Position numbers and translations under genes: made by a program. From Altererythrobacter sp. (GTDB taxonomy: Bacteria > Pseudomonadota > Alphaproteobacteria > Sphingomonadales > Sphingomonadaceae): a stretch of DNA of 46,894 nucleotides. Position 1 is the stretch's first letter. Every line of letters starts with the position of its first letter. The stretch is taken from positions 1 through 46,894 of the forward strand of contig JAPSJS010000024.1 of assembly GCA_031178065.1 (NCBI GenBank). The letters run 5' to 3'. Shown in pieces: positions 18,906 through 27,623 of the stretch. The notes below the pieces were generated by a model, which searched no databases, was not told the DNA's origin, and was given only the letters and a program-made list of their open reading frames with translations.

Positions 18906-19649
18906 ATGGCTGATTGGAACGAACCCCGCCGGTCTCAGACGGGATTCGGTGCATCGCCCGGCTATCGCGGCCAGGTCGCCACCGGCGAGACCTTCGACGC
19001 GGGCCTCAGGCAGCATATGCTGTCGATCTACAACTACATGACCTCGGCCGTACTGCTCACGGGCATCGTGGCGGCGCTGACGGCCCGATCGGGCCTTGCT
19101 GCGCAGATGGTTGGCAGCCCGCTCATGTGGCTGGTGATCCTGTCGCCGCTGGCCATCGTGTTCGCGATGAGCTTCGGCGCCAACCGCTTCAGCAAGACCA
19201 CCCTCCAGGCGATGTTCTGGGGCTTTGCGATCCTGATGGGGCTGTCGCTGTCGACGATCTTCCTCGTCTACACCGGCGCCTCGATCGCGGCGACGTTCTT
19301 CGCCACGGCGGCCGCCTTCGCGGGTCTGAGCCTGTTCGGCTACACCACCAAGAAGGACCTCAGCGGCTTCGGCAGCTTCCTGATCATGGGTGTGATCGGA
19401 CTGCTGGTCGCGATGGTGATCAACATGTTCCTCCAGTCGCCCGGGCTGATGTACGCGATCAGCTTCATCGGCGTGCTGATCTTCGCGGGCCTGACCGCCT
19501 ACGACACGCAGCGGCTGAAGCAGCAGTACTTCCAGCTTCGCGGCACGGACTTTGCCGGCAAGGCGATCGTGCTCGGGGCGCTGAGCCTCTATCTGGATTT
19601 CATCAACATGTTCCAGTTCCTGCTCGCCTTCATGGGCAATCGCGAATAA
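18906..19649 (+). CDS. Bax inhibitor-1/YccA family membrane protein
   Basis: This 247-aa protein has seven predicted membrane segments after a soluble N-terminus of about 45 residues. The family block LTAYDTQRLKQQY, with the paired acidic and polar residues near the C-terminus, identifies the BI-1/YccA/YbhL group. Bacterial members are proposed to act as pH-sensitive calcium leak channels or to interact with membrane proteases; which applies here is unknown. It has its own promoter-like element and a strong terminator, so it is probably monocistronic. Confidence 0.9.
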   Translation: MADWNEPRRSQTGFGASPGYRGQVATGETFDAGLRQHMLSIYNYMTSAVLLTGIVAALTARSGLAAQMVGSPLMWLVILSPLAIVFAMSFGANRFSKTTLQAMFWGFAILMGLSLSTIFLVYTGASIAATFFATAAAFAGLSLFGYTTKKDLSGFGSFLIMGVIGLLVAMVINMFLQSPGLMYAISFIGVLIFAGLTAYDTQRLKQQYFQLRGTDFAGKAIVLGALSLYLDFINMFQFLLAFMGNRE

Positions 19650-19673
19650 TCGCACGCAGGACTCGTTTCATCG

Positions 19674-19710
19674 TGCCCGGGGCGCTCCATGCGCCTCGGG
19701 CATTTTCTTT
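19674..19710 (+). terminator. Intrinsic terminator after the BI-1 gene
   Basis: TGCCCGGGGCGC pairs with GCGCCTCGGGCA (12 positions with one G-T wobble) around a TCCAT loop, followed directly by TTTTCTTT. It starts 25 bases after the BI-1 stop and ends about 90 bases before the next gene. Confidence 0.85.
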
Positions 19711-19797
19711 GCATCTGCCAGCGTTTAGGGTCAGTGCTTAAGGCTAGCGCAATCCGCGATGGGGGATCGTGGCGCGGGCAATGGAGGGTACGTGGTA

Positions 19798-21111
19798 ATG
19801 TTCGCACTGACCAAGGGTCGGATTCAGCTGCTGGCGATTGCCGGGGGCATGGCAATGTTGGCGGGCTGCGCGACGCCGCCTCCACCGCCGCCGCCCCCAC
19901 CGCCGCCTCCGCCGCCGGTCAAGGTTATTCCTCCGCGCCCGACGCCGCCGGACAACGCGACGACCTCGATGTTCATTCCGCCGGTCGGGCCCGACGGCAT
20001 TCGGCGCACCGTCAACTACGGCATCTCCACGGCGCAGACGACCTGGAACGTGCGGTCCGCGCTCAACGTGGCGGCGCTTAACTGCATGGACGCCGAACAC
20101 GCGGACATTCTGCCCGCGTACAAGACCTTGCTCGAGCGGCACGAGCGCAAGCTCGACAAGACCAACGACGCGCTGCTCAAGGAATACCGCGAGAACTACG
20201 GTTCCGAGGGGCGCGAGGCCTACGACCGCTACATGACGCAGGTCTACAACTACTTCGCGCTGCCCCCGGCGCTGGACGACTTCTGCGACGCCTCGCAGAA
20301 GGTCGCGCGCGACTCGCTGCTGGTGGAATCGGACGATCTCGACAACTTCGCGCTCCGCAGTCTGCCGGTGATCGAGGCGGTGTTCGAGAGCTTCTTCAGC
20401 GCCTTCGAGCGCTACCGCACGGCAGTGCTTTCGTGGGACGCCGAATACGGTCCGCCGCAGCCCGCCAATGCATTCGCAGGGACGGCGGCCACCACGCTCG
20501 CAGCGGCGGACGTGCTTCCGGGCAACGACCAGAGCGTGGAGGCGATCGCGTCGTTCGATCCGTCACCCAGTTCTGCGGTGGCTCCGGCCAGCCCGCTCAC
20601 CGGCTTGAGTGGTCCGGCGATAACTGCATCGGAGGCTCTTACGAGCGGTGATCAGATGGTCCAGGCGCCTCCTTCGATCGATCTCTCGACCAGTGCGGCA
20701 GTGCCTCCTGCCAGCACGCTCACCGATGTAAGCAGCGCGGCCGTCGCGACCCCGGATGCGCTTCCGGGCACAGGCGAGACGGTGCAGGCGATCGCCTCGT
20801 CCGATCCGGGCGCGAGTGTCGCGAGCCAGCCGGCTGCGGATGGGATGCTGGTCCTGCCGCCGATGGATACGGCGCCGGCGCCGGGCCAGGCGATTACGCT
20901 TCCTGGCACCCAGCAGCAGCCGGTCCGCATGGTCTCTCAGCCGGTCGTTCAGGGCGAGAGTACGGCGCAGCCGGGCTTCGGGCCGACGCTCCAGCCGGCT
21001 CCCGAAGATGCCGACGCGAGTGCCCCCGTGGCGGCGCAGCAGCCCACCATCGTCTTGACTCCCGAACCTACCCCGGAAGGGGTGGACGAAAGTGGAACCG
21101 GCGGGGAGTGA
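19798..21111 (+). CDS. Lipoprotein with polyproline tract and C-terminal repeats
   Basis: This 437-aa predicted lipoprotein has a short basic N-terminus, a hydrophobic stretch and the lipobox LAGC with Cys24. After C-A-T come 14 consecutive prolines. A helical domain follows at about residues 60-210 (blocks [35 protein letters not shown] and [16 protein letters not shown]), then an Ala/Pro/Ser-rich tail with three degenerate 41-residue repeats. The polyproline run should need EF-P for translation and may act as a rod from the membrane anchor. The start follows GGAGGG by nine bases. The fold and function are not recognised; similar lipoproteins appear in sphingomonads. Confidence 0.85.
   Translation: MFALTKGRIQLLAIAGGMAMLAGCATPPPPPPPPPPPPPPVKVIPPRPTPPDNATTSMFIPPVGPDGIRRTVNYGISTAQTTWNVRSALNVAALNCMDAEHADILPAYKTLLERHERKLDKTNDALLKEYRENYGSEGREAYDRYMTQVYNYFALPPALDDFCDASQKVARDSLLVESDDLDNFALRSLPVIEAVFESFFSAFERYRTAVLSWDAEYGPPQPANAFAGTAATTLAAADVLPGNDQSVEAIASFDPSPSSAVAPASPLTGLSGPAITASEALTSGDQMVQAPPSIDLSTSAAVPPASTLTDVSSAAVATPDALPGTGETVQAIASSDPGASVASQPAADGMLVLPPMDTAPAPGQAITLPGTQQQPVRMVSQPVVQGESTAQPGFGPTLQPAPEDADASAPVAAQQPTIVLTPEPTPEGVDESGTGGE
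20491..20859 (+). repeat. Three degenerate 41-residue repeats in the lipoprotein
   Basis: Three in-frame units share the pattern (A/S)-x-(A/V)-L-(P/T)-G/S-x-(D/G)-(Q/E)-x-V-(E/Q)-A, then S-x-D and A-(V/P)-x-P-A-S. The first two units are each 41 residues; the third has lost part of its second half. The substitutions show old duplication rather than recent slippage. Confidence 0.55.
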
Positions 21112-21203
21112 AGCGCTGCGATTTTGCCCTTTGCAGTGCGCGGCGCATTCGCTAAGGGGCGCCCTCGCCAAGCGGGCGTGCCGCTTTGCGACAGACCTGG
21201 AAC

Positions 21204-21276
<73 letters not shown>

Positions 21277-21279
<3 letters not shown>

Positions 21280-21309
21280 GGTTTTGATTTCATCAGAACC
21301 TGGTTTTTT
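21277..21309 (+). terminator. tRNA-Ala terminator starting within the CCA tail
   Basis: CCAGGTTTTGAT and ATCAGAACCTGG form a 12-bp stem (one wobble) with a TTC loop, followed by six T residues. The first three bases of the stem are the encoded CCA of the tRNA, so the terminator and the mature 3' end overlap. Confidence 0.85.
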
Positions 21310-21519
21310 ATTCCGCACGCGCATCCGCGCGCGCGATATCCTCGCGCCTGCGGCGCTGCGGGCGGGCGGTCGCCCTTGCGGTCCCTACGGGACCGGACTA
21401 GCGCGAACGAACTATTGTTGACGCTTGTCGCGGCAGCCAAAGGCCAACCGGCCGTCGCGCCGAATGGCGCGGTAGCCAAGGCCGCGGGTGCGGCCGCCGG
21501 CGCTTGAGGCCAAATAAAC
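21310..21519. other. Gene-free stretch with a short palindrome
   Basis: No convincing gene is seen between the tRNA terminator and obgE. CGGTCCC-TAC-GGGACCG at 21379-21395 is a perfect 7-bp hairpin in a very GC-rich context. The right half (about 21418-21507) translates to an alanine-rich string in the frame that runs through the tRNA, but it lacks a start or ribosome-binding site of its own. The stretch may be a dispersed repeat next to the tRNA. Confidence 0.4.
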
Positions 21520-22581
21520 ATGCACTTTCTCGATCAAGCCAAGATATTCCTGAAGTCCGGCGCGGGCGGGCCCGGGGCGGTCAGCTTCCGGCGCGAGAAA
21601 TATATCGAGTACGGTGGACCCGACGGCGGTAATGGCGGCCGTGGCGGCGACATCGTGTTCGAGTCGGTGGCCGGTCTCAACACGCTGATCGACTTCCGCT
21701 ACACCCAGCACTTCAAGGCGCAGCGCGGCGCGCACGGCATGGGCAAGGACCGCACCGGCGCGTCCGCCCCCGATCTCGTGATCGAAGTGCCCGTGGGCAC
21801 GCAGATACTCTCCGAAGACAAGGAAGAAGTGCTCGCAGACTTCACCGAAGTCGGCCAGCGTCTCGTCTTCCTCGAAGGCGGGATGGGCGGGCGCGGAAAC
21901 GCCAGCTACAAGACCAGCACCAATCGCGCACCTCGGCAGCACCAGCCGGGCGAGCCGGGGCACGAGATGTGGGTCTGGCTGCGGTTGAAGCTGCTCGCCG
22001 ACGTCGGGCTGCTCGGCCTGCCCAATGCGGGCAAGAGCACTTTCATCAACCAGGTCACCAACGCCGGGGCGAAAGTGGGCGAGTACGCGTTTACCACCCT
22101 GATTCCCAAGCTCGGCGTGGTGCGGCACAAGGGGCGCGAGTTCGTGCTCGCCGACATCCCGGGCCTGATCGCAGGCGCGGCAGAGGGCGCGGGCATCGGC
22201 GACCGGTTCCTCGGCCATATCGAACGCTGCAGGGTGCTAATCCACCTGATCGACATTGCGGGCAACGATCCGGCCGAGGCGATGCGCGTGGTCCAGGCCG
22301 AACTCGCTACCTACGGGGAAGGGCTCTCGGAGAAGCCGCAACTCATTGCGCTCAACAAGGTCGACCTTGCCGATCCTGAACTCGTTGCCGGGTTCACCGA
22401 CGAGCTGCGTGCCGCGGGTGCCGACGAAGTGTTTGGCGTTTCCGGCGCGACGAGGGAGGGCGTGGAGGCGCTGCTCGACGCAATCCTCGGCTACCTCCCG
22501 GACCGCACTGCCACCGAGACCAGAGGCAGCGAGGTGGAAGACGCACCTGACGAGAGCAGCGATTGGTCGCCGCTGGGCTGA
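21520..22581 (+). CDS. obgE: Ribosome-associated GTPase Obg
   Basis: This large GTPase is involved in 50S ribosome maturation, replication and stress control. The N-terminal glycine-rich Obg fold covers about residues 1-158 ([17 protein letters not shown] and [13 protein letters not shown]). The G domain follows, with P-loop GLPNAGKST near 166-174, ADIPGLI as G3, NKVDL as G4 and a G5-like GVSGATREG. At 353 aa with a short acidic C-terminus it is typical for alphaproteobacteria. The ATG at 21520 has GAGG about 11 bases upstream. It precedes proB on the same strand. Confidence 0.96.
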   Translation: MHFLDQAKIFLKSGAGGPGAVSFRREKYIEYGGPDGGNGGRGGDIVFESVAGLNTLIDFRYTQHFKAQRGAHGMGKDRTGASAPDLVIEVPVGTQILSEDKEEVLADFTEVGQRLVFLEGGMGGRGNASYKTSTNRAPRQHQPGEPGHEMWVWLRLKLLADVGLLGLPNAGKSTFINQVTNAGAKVGEYAFTTLIPKLGVVRHKGREFVLADIPGLIAGAAEGAGIGDRFLGHIERCRVLIHLIDIAGNDPAEAMRVVQAELATYGEGLSEKPQLIALNKVDLADPELVAGFTDELRAAGADEVFGVSGATREGVEALLDAILGYLPDRTATETRGSEVEDAPDESSDWSPLG

Positions 22582-22587
22582 CCTTTC

Positions 22588-22654
22588 GCCGAGGCGCCGC
22601 AGAAGTGGGCTGGACCCCCGTCGGCGCGGGGATGACGGAGGAAAAAGCCTCGGC
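22588..22654. repeat. VIPAKAGIQ-type dispersed repeat with flanking inverted repeat
   Basis: The core CCCCG-TCGGCG-CGGGG hairpin, within CTGGACCCCCGTCGGCGCG followed by GGGATGACGG (22610-22638), matches the dispersed intergenic repeat whose reverse strand translates as the artefact peptide VIPAKAGIQ in many proteobacteria. It is framed by a perfect 8-bp inverted repeat, GCCGAGGC (22588-22595) and GCCTCGGC (22647-22654). It fills most of the obgE-proB gap and may act as a 3' mRNA stabiliser or attenuator. The family identity is from recall, not from a search. Confidence 0.6.
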
Positions 22655-22666
22655 TAAGCGCCTTGC

Positions 22667-23800
22667 ATGTCCACCTTCGCGCTTCCCCACCTGACGGATG
22701 CGGCCACGTGCCCGCGGATCGTGCTCAAGATCGGCTCTTCGCTGCTGGTGGATGGCGAGGGGCAGCCGAGGCGCACCTGGCTCGACTCGATCGCCGGTGA
22801 GATCGCGGCTCTGCGGCGCGGCGGGCAGGAAGTGGTCGTGGTCAGCTCCGGCGCCATCGCGCTCGGTGCGGCGCGGCTGGGGCTGGAGAAGGGCGGTCGC
22901 GGCAATCTCGCCGATGCGCAGGCGGCTGCCTCTGTCGGCCAGATCGCGCTCGCTTCGCTGTGGTCGGACAAGCTTGGCGCGCAGGGCCTGGCCGCGGCGC
23001 AGCTCCTGCTCACGCTCGACGATCTCGAGGATCGCCGGCGCTATCTCAACGCTTCCTCCACTCTCGCCCGCCTGCTCGAGAACGGCGCGGTGCCGGTGGT
23101 CAACGAGAACGACAGCGTGGCGACGCAGGAAATCCGCTTCGGCGACAACGACCGCCTCGCAGCCCGTGTGGCGCAGGCGGCGCGGGCGGATGCGATTCTG
23201 CTGCTCTCCGACGTGGACGGTCTCTACGATCGCAATCCGCGCGATGCCGGCGCCCGGCTGGTGCCGGTGGTCGAGGGGGTGGACGACGCGGTGCGCGCCA
23301 TGGCGGACGGCGGTTCGTCCTCCGGCCTCGGTTCGGGCGGCATGGTGTCCAAGCTTCAGGCCGCGGAAATCGCCGGGCGTGCCGGTATCGCGCTGGCGAT
23401 CCTCAACGGCACGCATACCGCGCCCATCGCGCGCGCCCTGGAGGCCGGAACGGGCACGCTGTTCCTGCCGCCGCGCCGCGACCGCGGGCGCAAGGCCTGG
23501 CTGGGCGGACGGCTGAGCCTGAAGGGTGCGCTTACGGTGGACGCGGGCTGCGCCGCGGCACTCGCGCAAGGCGGGAGCCTGCTCGCGGCGGGTGTGACCG
23601 AGGTGGAGGGCACGTTCGAGCGCGGCGACGCCGTGGCGGTCCGTGATCCGCAAGGCCGCGCGATCGCGCACGGTCTCGTCGAATACGGTGCCGCCGAATG
23701 CGCCGCGCTCAAGGGCCGGCGCAGCGGTGAGCACGCGGCGGTGCTCGGCTATGCGCCGCGCGCGGCCGTGGTCCACCGCGACCACATGGTGCTGTTGTGA
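22667..23800 (+). CDS. proB: Glutamate 5-kinase ProB
   Basis: This enzyme phosphorylates glutamate in the first step of proline synthesis. It has an amino-acid kinase domain at about residues 17-265 (VLKIGSSLLV, VVVVSSGAIALG, PVVNENDSVA, GDNDRLAARVA and LLSDVDGLYDRNP), then GSGGMVSKLQAA, and a C-terminal PUA domain from about 285 (GALTVDAGCAAAL). At 377 aa it is the full two-domain form. The ATG is 12 bases after the repeat element. The stop overlaps the GTG of the next gene. proA is not adjacent. Confidence 0.95.
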   Translation: MSTFALPHLTDAATCPRIVLKIGSSLLVDGEGQPRRTWLDSIAGEIAALRRGGQEVVVVSSGAIALGAARLGLEKGGRGNLADAQAAASVGQIALASLWSDKLGAQGLAAAQLLLTLDDLEDRRRYLNASSTLARLLENGAVPVVNENDSVATQEIRFGDNDRLAARVAQAARADAILLLSDVDGLYDRNPRDAGARLVPVVEGVDDAVRAMADGGSSSGLGSGGMVSKLQAAEIAGRAGIALAILNGTHTAPIARALEAGTGTLFLPPRRDRGRKAWLGGRLSLKGALTVDAGCAAALAQGGSLLAAGVTEVEGTFERGDAVAVRDPQGRAIAHGLVEYGAAECAALKGRRSGEHAAVLGYAPRAAVVHRDHMVLL

Positions 23801-24708
23801 CGCTCGCGCTGACCGGAGGCACGGGCTTCGTCGGTCAGGCGATGCTCGATGCGATCGAGCGCCACGGGCTCTCGGCGCGCGCGCTGGCGCGTGCCGTGCC
23901 TAAGGACGAGCGCAAGGGCGTCCAATGGGTCGGCGGCAGCCTGGCTGACCGGGCGGCGCTCGCGCGGCTGGTGGAAGGCGCGGAGGCGGTGGTCCATATC
24001 GCCGGGCTCACCAGCACGCTGGAGCCGGCTGCGTTCGAGACCGCCAACGTCGCGGGAACGCTGGCGCTGATCGAGGTCGCCAAGGCGGCAGGTGTGCCGC
24101 GCTTCATCTTCGTCTCGTCGCTCGCCGCGCGGCGGCCCGACCTTTCGGTCTACGGCGCGTCGAAGGCGCGGGCGGAGAAGATCGTCGCCGCCAGCGGGCT
24201 CGACTGGACGGTCGTCCGCCCGCCCGCGGTCTACGGGCCGCGCGACCGGGACATGTTCGAGCTGTTCCGCGCCGCGCGCCGCGGGATCGTCCCCATGCCT
24301 CCGCCGGGCCACGCCTCGATGATCCACGTCGACGATCTCGCCGAGCTGCTCCTGGCCCTGATCCCGGGCGGCGAGGGCGTCACCGGCGCGGTGTACGAGC
24401 CCGACGACGGGCGCGAGGGCGGCTGGCCGCATCGCGAGCTCGCGCGCACCATCGGCTGGGCCGTGGGACGGCGGCCCTGGGTGCCGCATCTCTCGCGCGG
24501 GACGCTGGAACTCGCCTCGCGCCTCGATTGCGCCGTGCGGCGCAACCGCGCCCGGCTCACGCCCGACCGGGTGAGTTACATGTGCTATCCGGACTGGGTG
24601 GTGGATCCTGCGCGCAAGGTGCCGGAGCGGCTGTGGGCGCCGCGCATTCCCACGCGTGAGGGCCTCAAGGCCACGGCGGACTGGTATCGGGAGCAGGGCT
24701 GGCTCTGA
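23797..24708 (+). CDS. NAD-dependent epimerase/dehydratase family protein
   Basis: This 303-aa extended short-chain dehydrogenase-like protein has N-terminal GGTGFVG for NAD(P) binding, a YGASKARAEK segment carrying the YxxxK catalytic motif, and VVRPPAVYGPRDRDM, which closes the cofactor pocket. The substrate is unknown; the shape is like the NDUFA9/complex-I-assembly and sugar-epimerase groups. The GTG start overlaps the proB stop (GTGA), so translation is probably coupled to proB. The 3' end converges with cysH six bases away. Confidence 0.85.
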   Translation: MTLALTGGTGFVGQAMLDAIERHGLSARALARAVPKDERKGVQWVGGSLADRAALARLVEGAEAVVHIAGLTSTLEPAAFETANVAGTLALIEVAKAAGVPRFIFVSSLAARRPDLSVYGASKARAEKIVAASGLDWTVVRPPAVYGPRDRDMFELFRAARRGIVPMPPPGHASMIHVDDLAELLLALIPGGEGVTGAVYEPDDGREGGWPHRELARTIGWAVGRRPWVPHLSRGTLELASRLDCAVRRNRARLTPDRVSYMCYPDWVVDPARKVPERLWAPRIPTREGLKATADWYREQGWL

Positions 24709-24714
24709 CGCCGG

Positions 24715-25509
24715 TCAGAACGCCGGATCGAATCCCGGGGGCAGTTCGCCTTCGCTGGTAAGCGGAGTGTGGATGCCGCACTCGGTCTTGTCCCAGCCCT
24801 TCCAGCGGCCCGAACGCGGGTCTTCTCCCGGGGCGACCTTGTGGGTGCAGGGGCTGCAGCCGATCGAGGGATAGCCCTGCTCGACCAGCGGGTGCGGGGG
24901 CAGTTCGTGCTCGGCGATGTAATTGGCGAGATCTTCCGCGGTCCAGTCGATCAGCGGATTGATCTTGAGCCTGCCCTGCGCGTCCGACGTATCGACCTCG
25001 AACCGCGGCAGGTTCGCGCGGGTTGCCGACTGGAACGCCTTGCGCCCCGTCAGCGTCGCGTCGAACCCGCTCAGGGCGGCGGCGAGCGGGAGGACCTTGC
25101 GGATCTCGCAGCAGCCATCGGGGTCGTAGGACCAGCGCAGGCCGGTCTCGTCGCGCTTGGCGAGGAGTTGGGGATCGGGATGCAGGTTGACCAGCCCGGT
25201 CAGCCCGAGCCGCCCGACGAGCGTGTCGCGGTAGGCGAGCGTTTCGGGGAAATGCTTCCCGGTCTCGAGGAACAGGACCGGCAGGGCTGGGTCGATCTGC
25301 GCCACAAGGTGAAGCAGCACGGCGCTTTCCGCACCGAAGCTGGAGACGATGGCCAATTCGCCGACCAGCCCGTCCGTGATCACGGCGCGCAGCATCTCCA
25401 CCGTGTCCGCACCGCGGAACATGCGGTTGAGCCGGATCGCGTCGGCGTCCGTGAAGCGCGGGGCGGTGTCGATCCGGTCTTTGATGCGGATCGGGTCGGC
25501 CTCAGCCAT
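24715..25509 (-). CDS. cysH: Assimilatory APS/PAPS reductase, Fe-S type
   Basis: This enzyme reduces activated sulfate to sulfite with thioredoxin or glutathione as donor. The 264-aa protein has the ATP-pyrophosphatase-like core (VSSFGAESAVLLHL, LFLETGKHFPET). The paired cysteines C133-C134 and C218-x2-C221 are the [4Fe-4S] ligand pattern found in APS reductases and Fe-S-type CysH, and the C-terminal KTECGIH carries the catalytic Cys244. These cysteines suggest it can use APS directly, as in most alphaproteobacteria. It is the last gene of the cobA-cysI operon and overlaps the DUF934 gene by 8 bases. Confidence 0.93.
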   Translation of the reverse strand: MAEADPIRIKDRIDTAPRFTDADAIRLNRMFRGADTVEMLRAVITDGLVGELAIVSSFGAESAVLLHLVAQIDPALPVLFLETGKHFPETLAYRDTLVGRLGLTGLVNLHPDPQLLAKRDETGLRWSYDPDGCCEIRKVLPLAAALSGFDATLTGRKAFQSATRANLPRFEVDTSDAQGRLKINPLIDWTAEDLANYIAEHELPPHPLVEQGYPSIGCSPCTHKVAPGEDPRSGRWKGWDKTECGIHTPLTSEGELPPGFDPAF

Positions 25510-25996
25510 GGCGCAGCTGCCAGATCGGAACCGCGGCGTCGGCCGCGTGCTGATAGACGTGCGGATAGCGATTGAGCACGGCTTCCACCTCGGCCCGGTC
25601 CAAAGGCACGTGGGGCGCGAAGCTGTCGAATCCGCAGCGGCGCATGAAGTAGATCAGGTCCACCAGCACTTCGCCGGTCGCCTTGATCTCTCCTTCGTAG
25701 CCCATCTCGCGCAGAACGCGCGCGCTGGAAAAGCCGCGCCCATCGCGGAACTTGGGAAAGTCGATCTCGACCAGCCGCACCCGGTCGAGCACCGGAGCGA
25801 GGCGGCGTACGTCGTCGCCGGCTTCGATGAGCACCGAACTCGCGTTCGACTGATCGAGGAACGTATCGAGCGTCACCACCGGTTCGTCCGGCGCGGGATC
25901 GTCGCGAAAGCGCAGCCAATCGCGCTCGCCGCCCGGGGTGGGCTCCAGGGTGCCGGGCCCGCCGCCGGGGCCGCCGGCGCGTGGATCGTCAACCAT
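25502..25996 (-). CDS. DUF934 family protein of the sulfite-reduction operon
   Basis: This 164-aa soluble protein has conserved blocks LVEIDFPKFRDGRGFSSARVLRE, GEVLVDLIYFMRRCGFDSF and YPHVYQ, matching DUF934, a family found almost only between cysI and cysH. Its role is unproven; an accessory or electron-transfer-linked function in sulfite reduction is usually assumed. The ATG at 25996 is chosen because a perfect AAGGAGG lies six bases upstream; the longer frame from 26017 has no such signal. It overlaps cysI and cysH by 8 bases each. Confidence 0.9.
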   Translation of the reverse strand: MVDDPRAGGPGGGPGTLEPTPGGERDWLRFRDDPAPDEPVVTLDTFLDQSNASSVLIEAGDDVRRLAPVLDRVRLVEIDFPKFRDGRGFSSARVLREMGYEGEIKATGEVLVDLIYFMRRCGFDSFAPHVPLDRAEVEAVLNRYPHVYQHAADAAVPIWQLRHG

Positions 25997-27623
25997 AGAT
26001 CGCCTCCTTGAATCCATCCATTCCGACGCGGCGGTAGGTATCGAGGAACCGCTCGCCCGGCTCGCGGATCTCGCGGTAGCGCTCGACCGCGCGCTCGACC
26101 GCGTCGACGATCCCGGCCTCGTCGAAGCCGGGGCCGGTGATCTTGGCCTGGCTCGTCTCCTCGTCGCCCGAGCCGCCGAGCAGGAGCTGATAGTTCTCGG
26201 TGCCCTTCCGATCGACGCCGAGAATGCCGATGTGACCGGCGTGGTGGTGCCCGCAGGCGTTGATGCAGCCGCTGATCTTGATCTTGAGCTCGCCGAGATC
26301 CTTCTGGCGCTCGGCGTCCGCGAAGCGCTCGGCGATCTTCTGCGCCACCGGGATCGAACGGGCGTTGGCCAGCGAGCAGTAGTCGAGCCCCGGGCAGGCG
26401 ATGATGTCGGTCACCAGATCGAGGTTCGCCTCACCCAGACCGGCTTCGTGCAGCGCGGTCCAGATGGCATGGAGATCCTGCTTGCGGACATGCGGCAGGA
26501 CGAGGTTCTGCGCATGCGTCGCCCGTAGCTCGTCGAAGCTGTAGCGTTCGGCGAGATCGGCCACGAGCTCCATCTGCTCGGCGGAAATATCGCCGGGGAT
26601 CTGACCGATCGGCTTGAGGCTGATGTTGACGATCGCATAGCCCGGCGCCTTGTGCGCGGCGACCTGATGGTCGGCCCACAGCGCGAAGTCCGGGTCCGAG
26701 CGGTCGATCTCTTCGCTGAGATCCGTCTCGAACGGCGGGGGCGCGAAGTAGGCGGCGATGCGGTCGTACTCGGCCTGCGGGAAATCCTCGCCGAGAGCGA
26801 GGAAATGCTGAAACTCTTCCTCGACCTGACGGCGGAACTCATCCTCGCCCAGCTCGTGGACGAGGATCTTCATCCGCTGCTTGTGAATGTTGTCGCGCCG
26901 CGCGTTGCGGTTCCACACCCGCAGGATCGCCTGGAGGTAGGAGAGGATCTGATCCGTCGGCAGGAACTCGCGGATCCTGTAGGCAATGAACGGCGTGCGG
27001 CCCATGCCGCCCCCGGCGAAGACCTCGAACCCGATCTCGCCCGCTTCGTTCTGCACGATCCGCAGCGCGCAATCGTGCCAGCGCAGGGCGGCGCGGTCCG
27101 CCTCCGCTGCGATCACGGCGATCTTGAACTTGCGCGGCAGGTAGCTGAATTCCGGCATGAACGTCGTCATCTGCCGGATCATCTCGGCCCACGGGCGGGG
27201 ATCGATGATCTCGTCGGCCGCGGCGCCGGCATACTGGTCGGCGGAGATGTTGCGGATGCTCTCGCCGCTGGTCTGGATGGCGTGCATCTCGACCGTCGCC
27301 AGCTCGGCGAGAATATCGGGCGCGTCCTCCAGCTTGATCCAGTTGTACTGGATGTTCTGCCGGGTGGTGAAATGGCCGTAGCCCCGGTCGTAGGTCCGCG
27401 CGATATGCGCGAGCTTGCGCATCTGCCGCGAGTTCAGCGTGCCATAGGGGATCGCCACGCGCAGCATGTAGGCGTGGAGCTGGAGGTAGAGACCGTTCTT
27501 CAGCCGCAGCGGCTTGAACTGGTCGTCCGTCATCTTGCCTTCCAGGCGGCGGCGCGTCTGGTCGCGGAAATCCTCCACGCGCGCATCGACCATCGCCTGG
27601 TCGTATTGGTCGTACTTGTACAT
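25989..27623 (-). CDS. cysI: Siroheme sulfite (nitrite/sulfite) reductase
   Basis: This enzyme catalyses the six-electron reduction of sulfite to sulfide. The 544-aa protein has two ferredoxin-like half domains. The siroheme/[4Fe-4S] ligands are visible as CPGLDYC (C-x5-C) near residue 410 and CINAC (C-x3-C) near residue 452, and YGHFTTRQNIQYNWI and HAIQTSGESIRN line the siroheme pocket. The position next to cysH favours sulfite over nitrite as substrate. No flavoprotein subunit (cysJ) is nearby, so a ferredoxin or another reductase is the likely donor. The ATG at 27623 shares one base with the upstream stop. Confidence 0.93.
   Translation of the reverse strand: MYKYDQYDQAMVDARVEDFRDQTRRRLEGKMTDDQFKPLRLKNGLYLQLHAYMLRVAIPYGTLNSRQMRKLAHIARTYDRGYGHFTTRQNIQYNWIKLEDAPDILAELATVEMHAIQTSGESIRNISADQYAGAAADEIIDPRPWAEMIRQMTTFMPEFSYLPRKFKIAVIAAEADRAALRWHDCALRIVQNEAGEIGFEVFAGGGMGRTPFIAYRIREFLPTDQILSYLQAILRVWNRNARRDNIHKQRMKILVHELGEDEFRRQVEEEFQHFLALGEDFPQAEYDRIAAYFAPPPFETDLSEEIDRSDPDFALWADHQVAAHKAPGYAIVNISLKPIGQIPGDISAEQMELVADLAERYSFDELRATHAQNLVLPHVRKQDLHAIWTALHEAGLGEANLDLVTDIIACPGLDYCSLANARSIPVAQKIAERFADAERQKDLGELKIKISGCINACGHHHAGHIGILGVDRKGTENYQLLLGGSGDEETSQAKITGPGFDEAGIVDAVERAVERYREIREPGERFLDTYRRVGMDGFKEAIYG
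26003..26009 (-). promoter_or_regulatory. Strong ribosome-binding site for the DUF934 gene
   Basis: AAGGAGG, read on the minus strand, lies within the 3' end of cysI, six bases before the ATG at 25996. It fixes the start of the DUF934 gene and suggests high independent translation despite the overlap. Confidence 0.8.

Noticed and set aside
22394-23785. 463-codon minus-strand frame under proB and the obgE tail
   Set aside because: It is antisense to proB, and part of it is the VIPAKAGIQ-type repeat translation.
25989-27623. Assimilatory ferredoxin nitrite reductase instead of sulfite reductase
   Set aside because: The operon partners cysH, DUF934 and cobA point to sulfite, and a full NirBD system is present elsewhere in the window.
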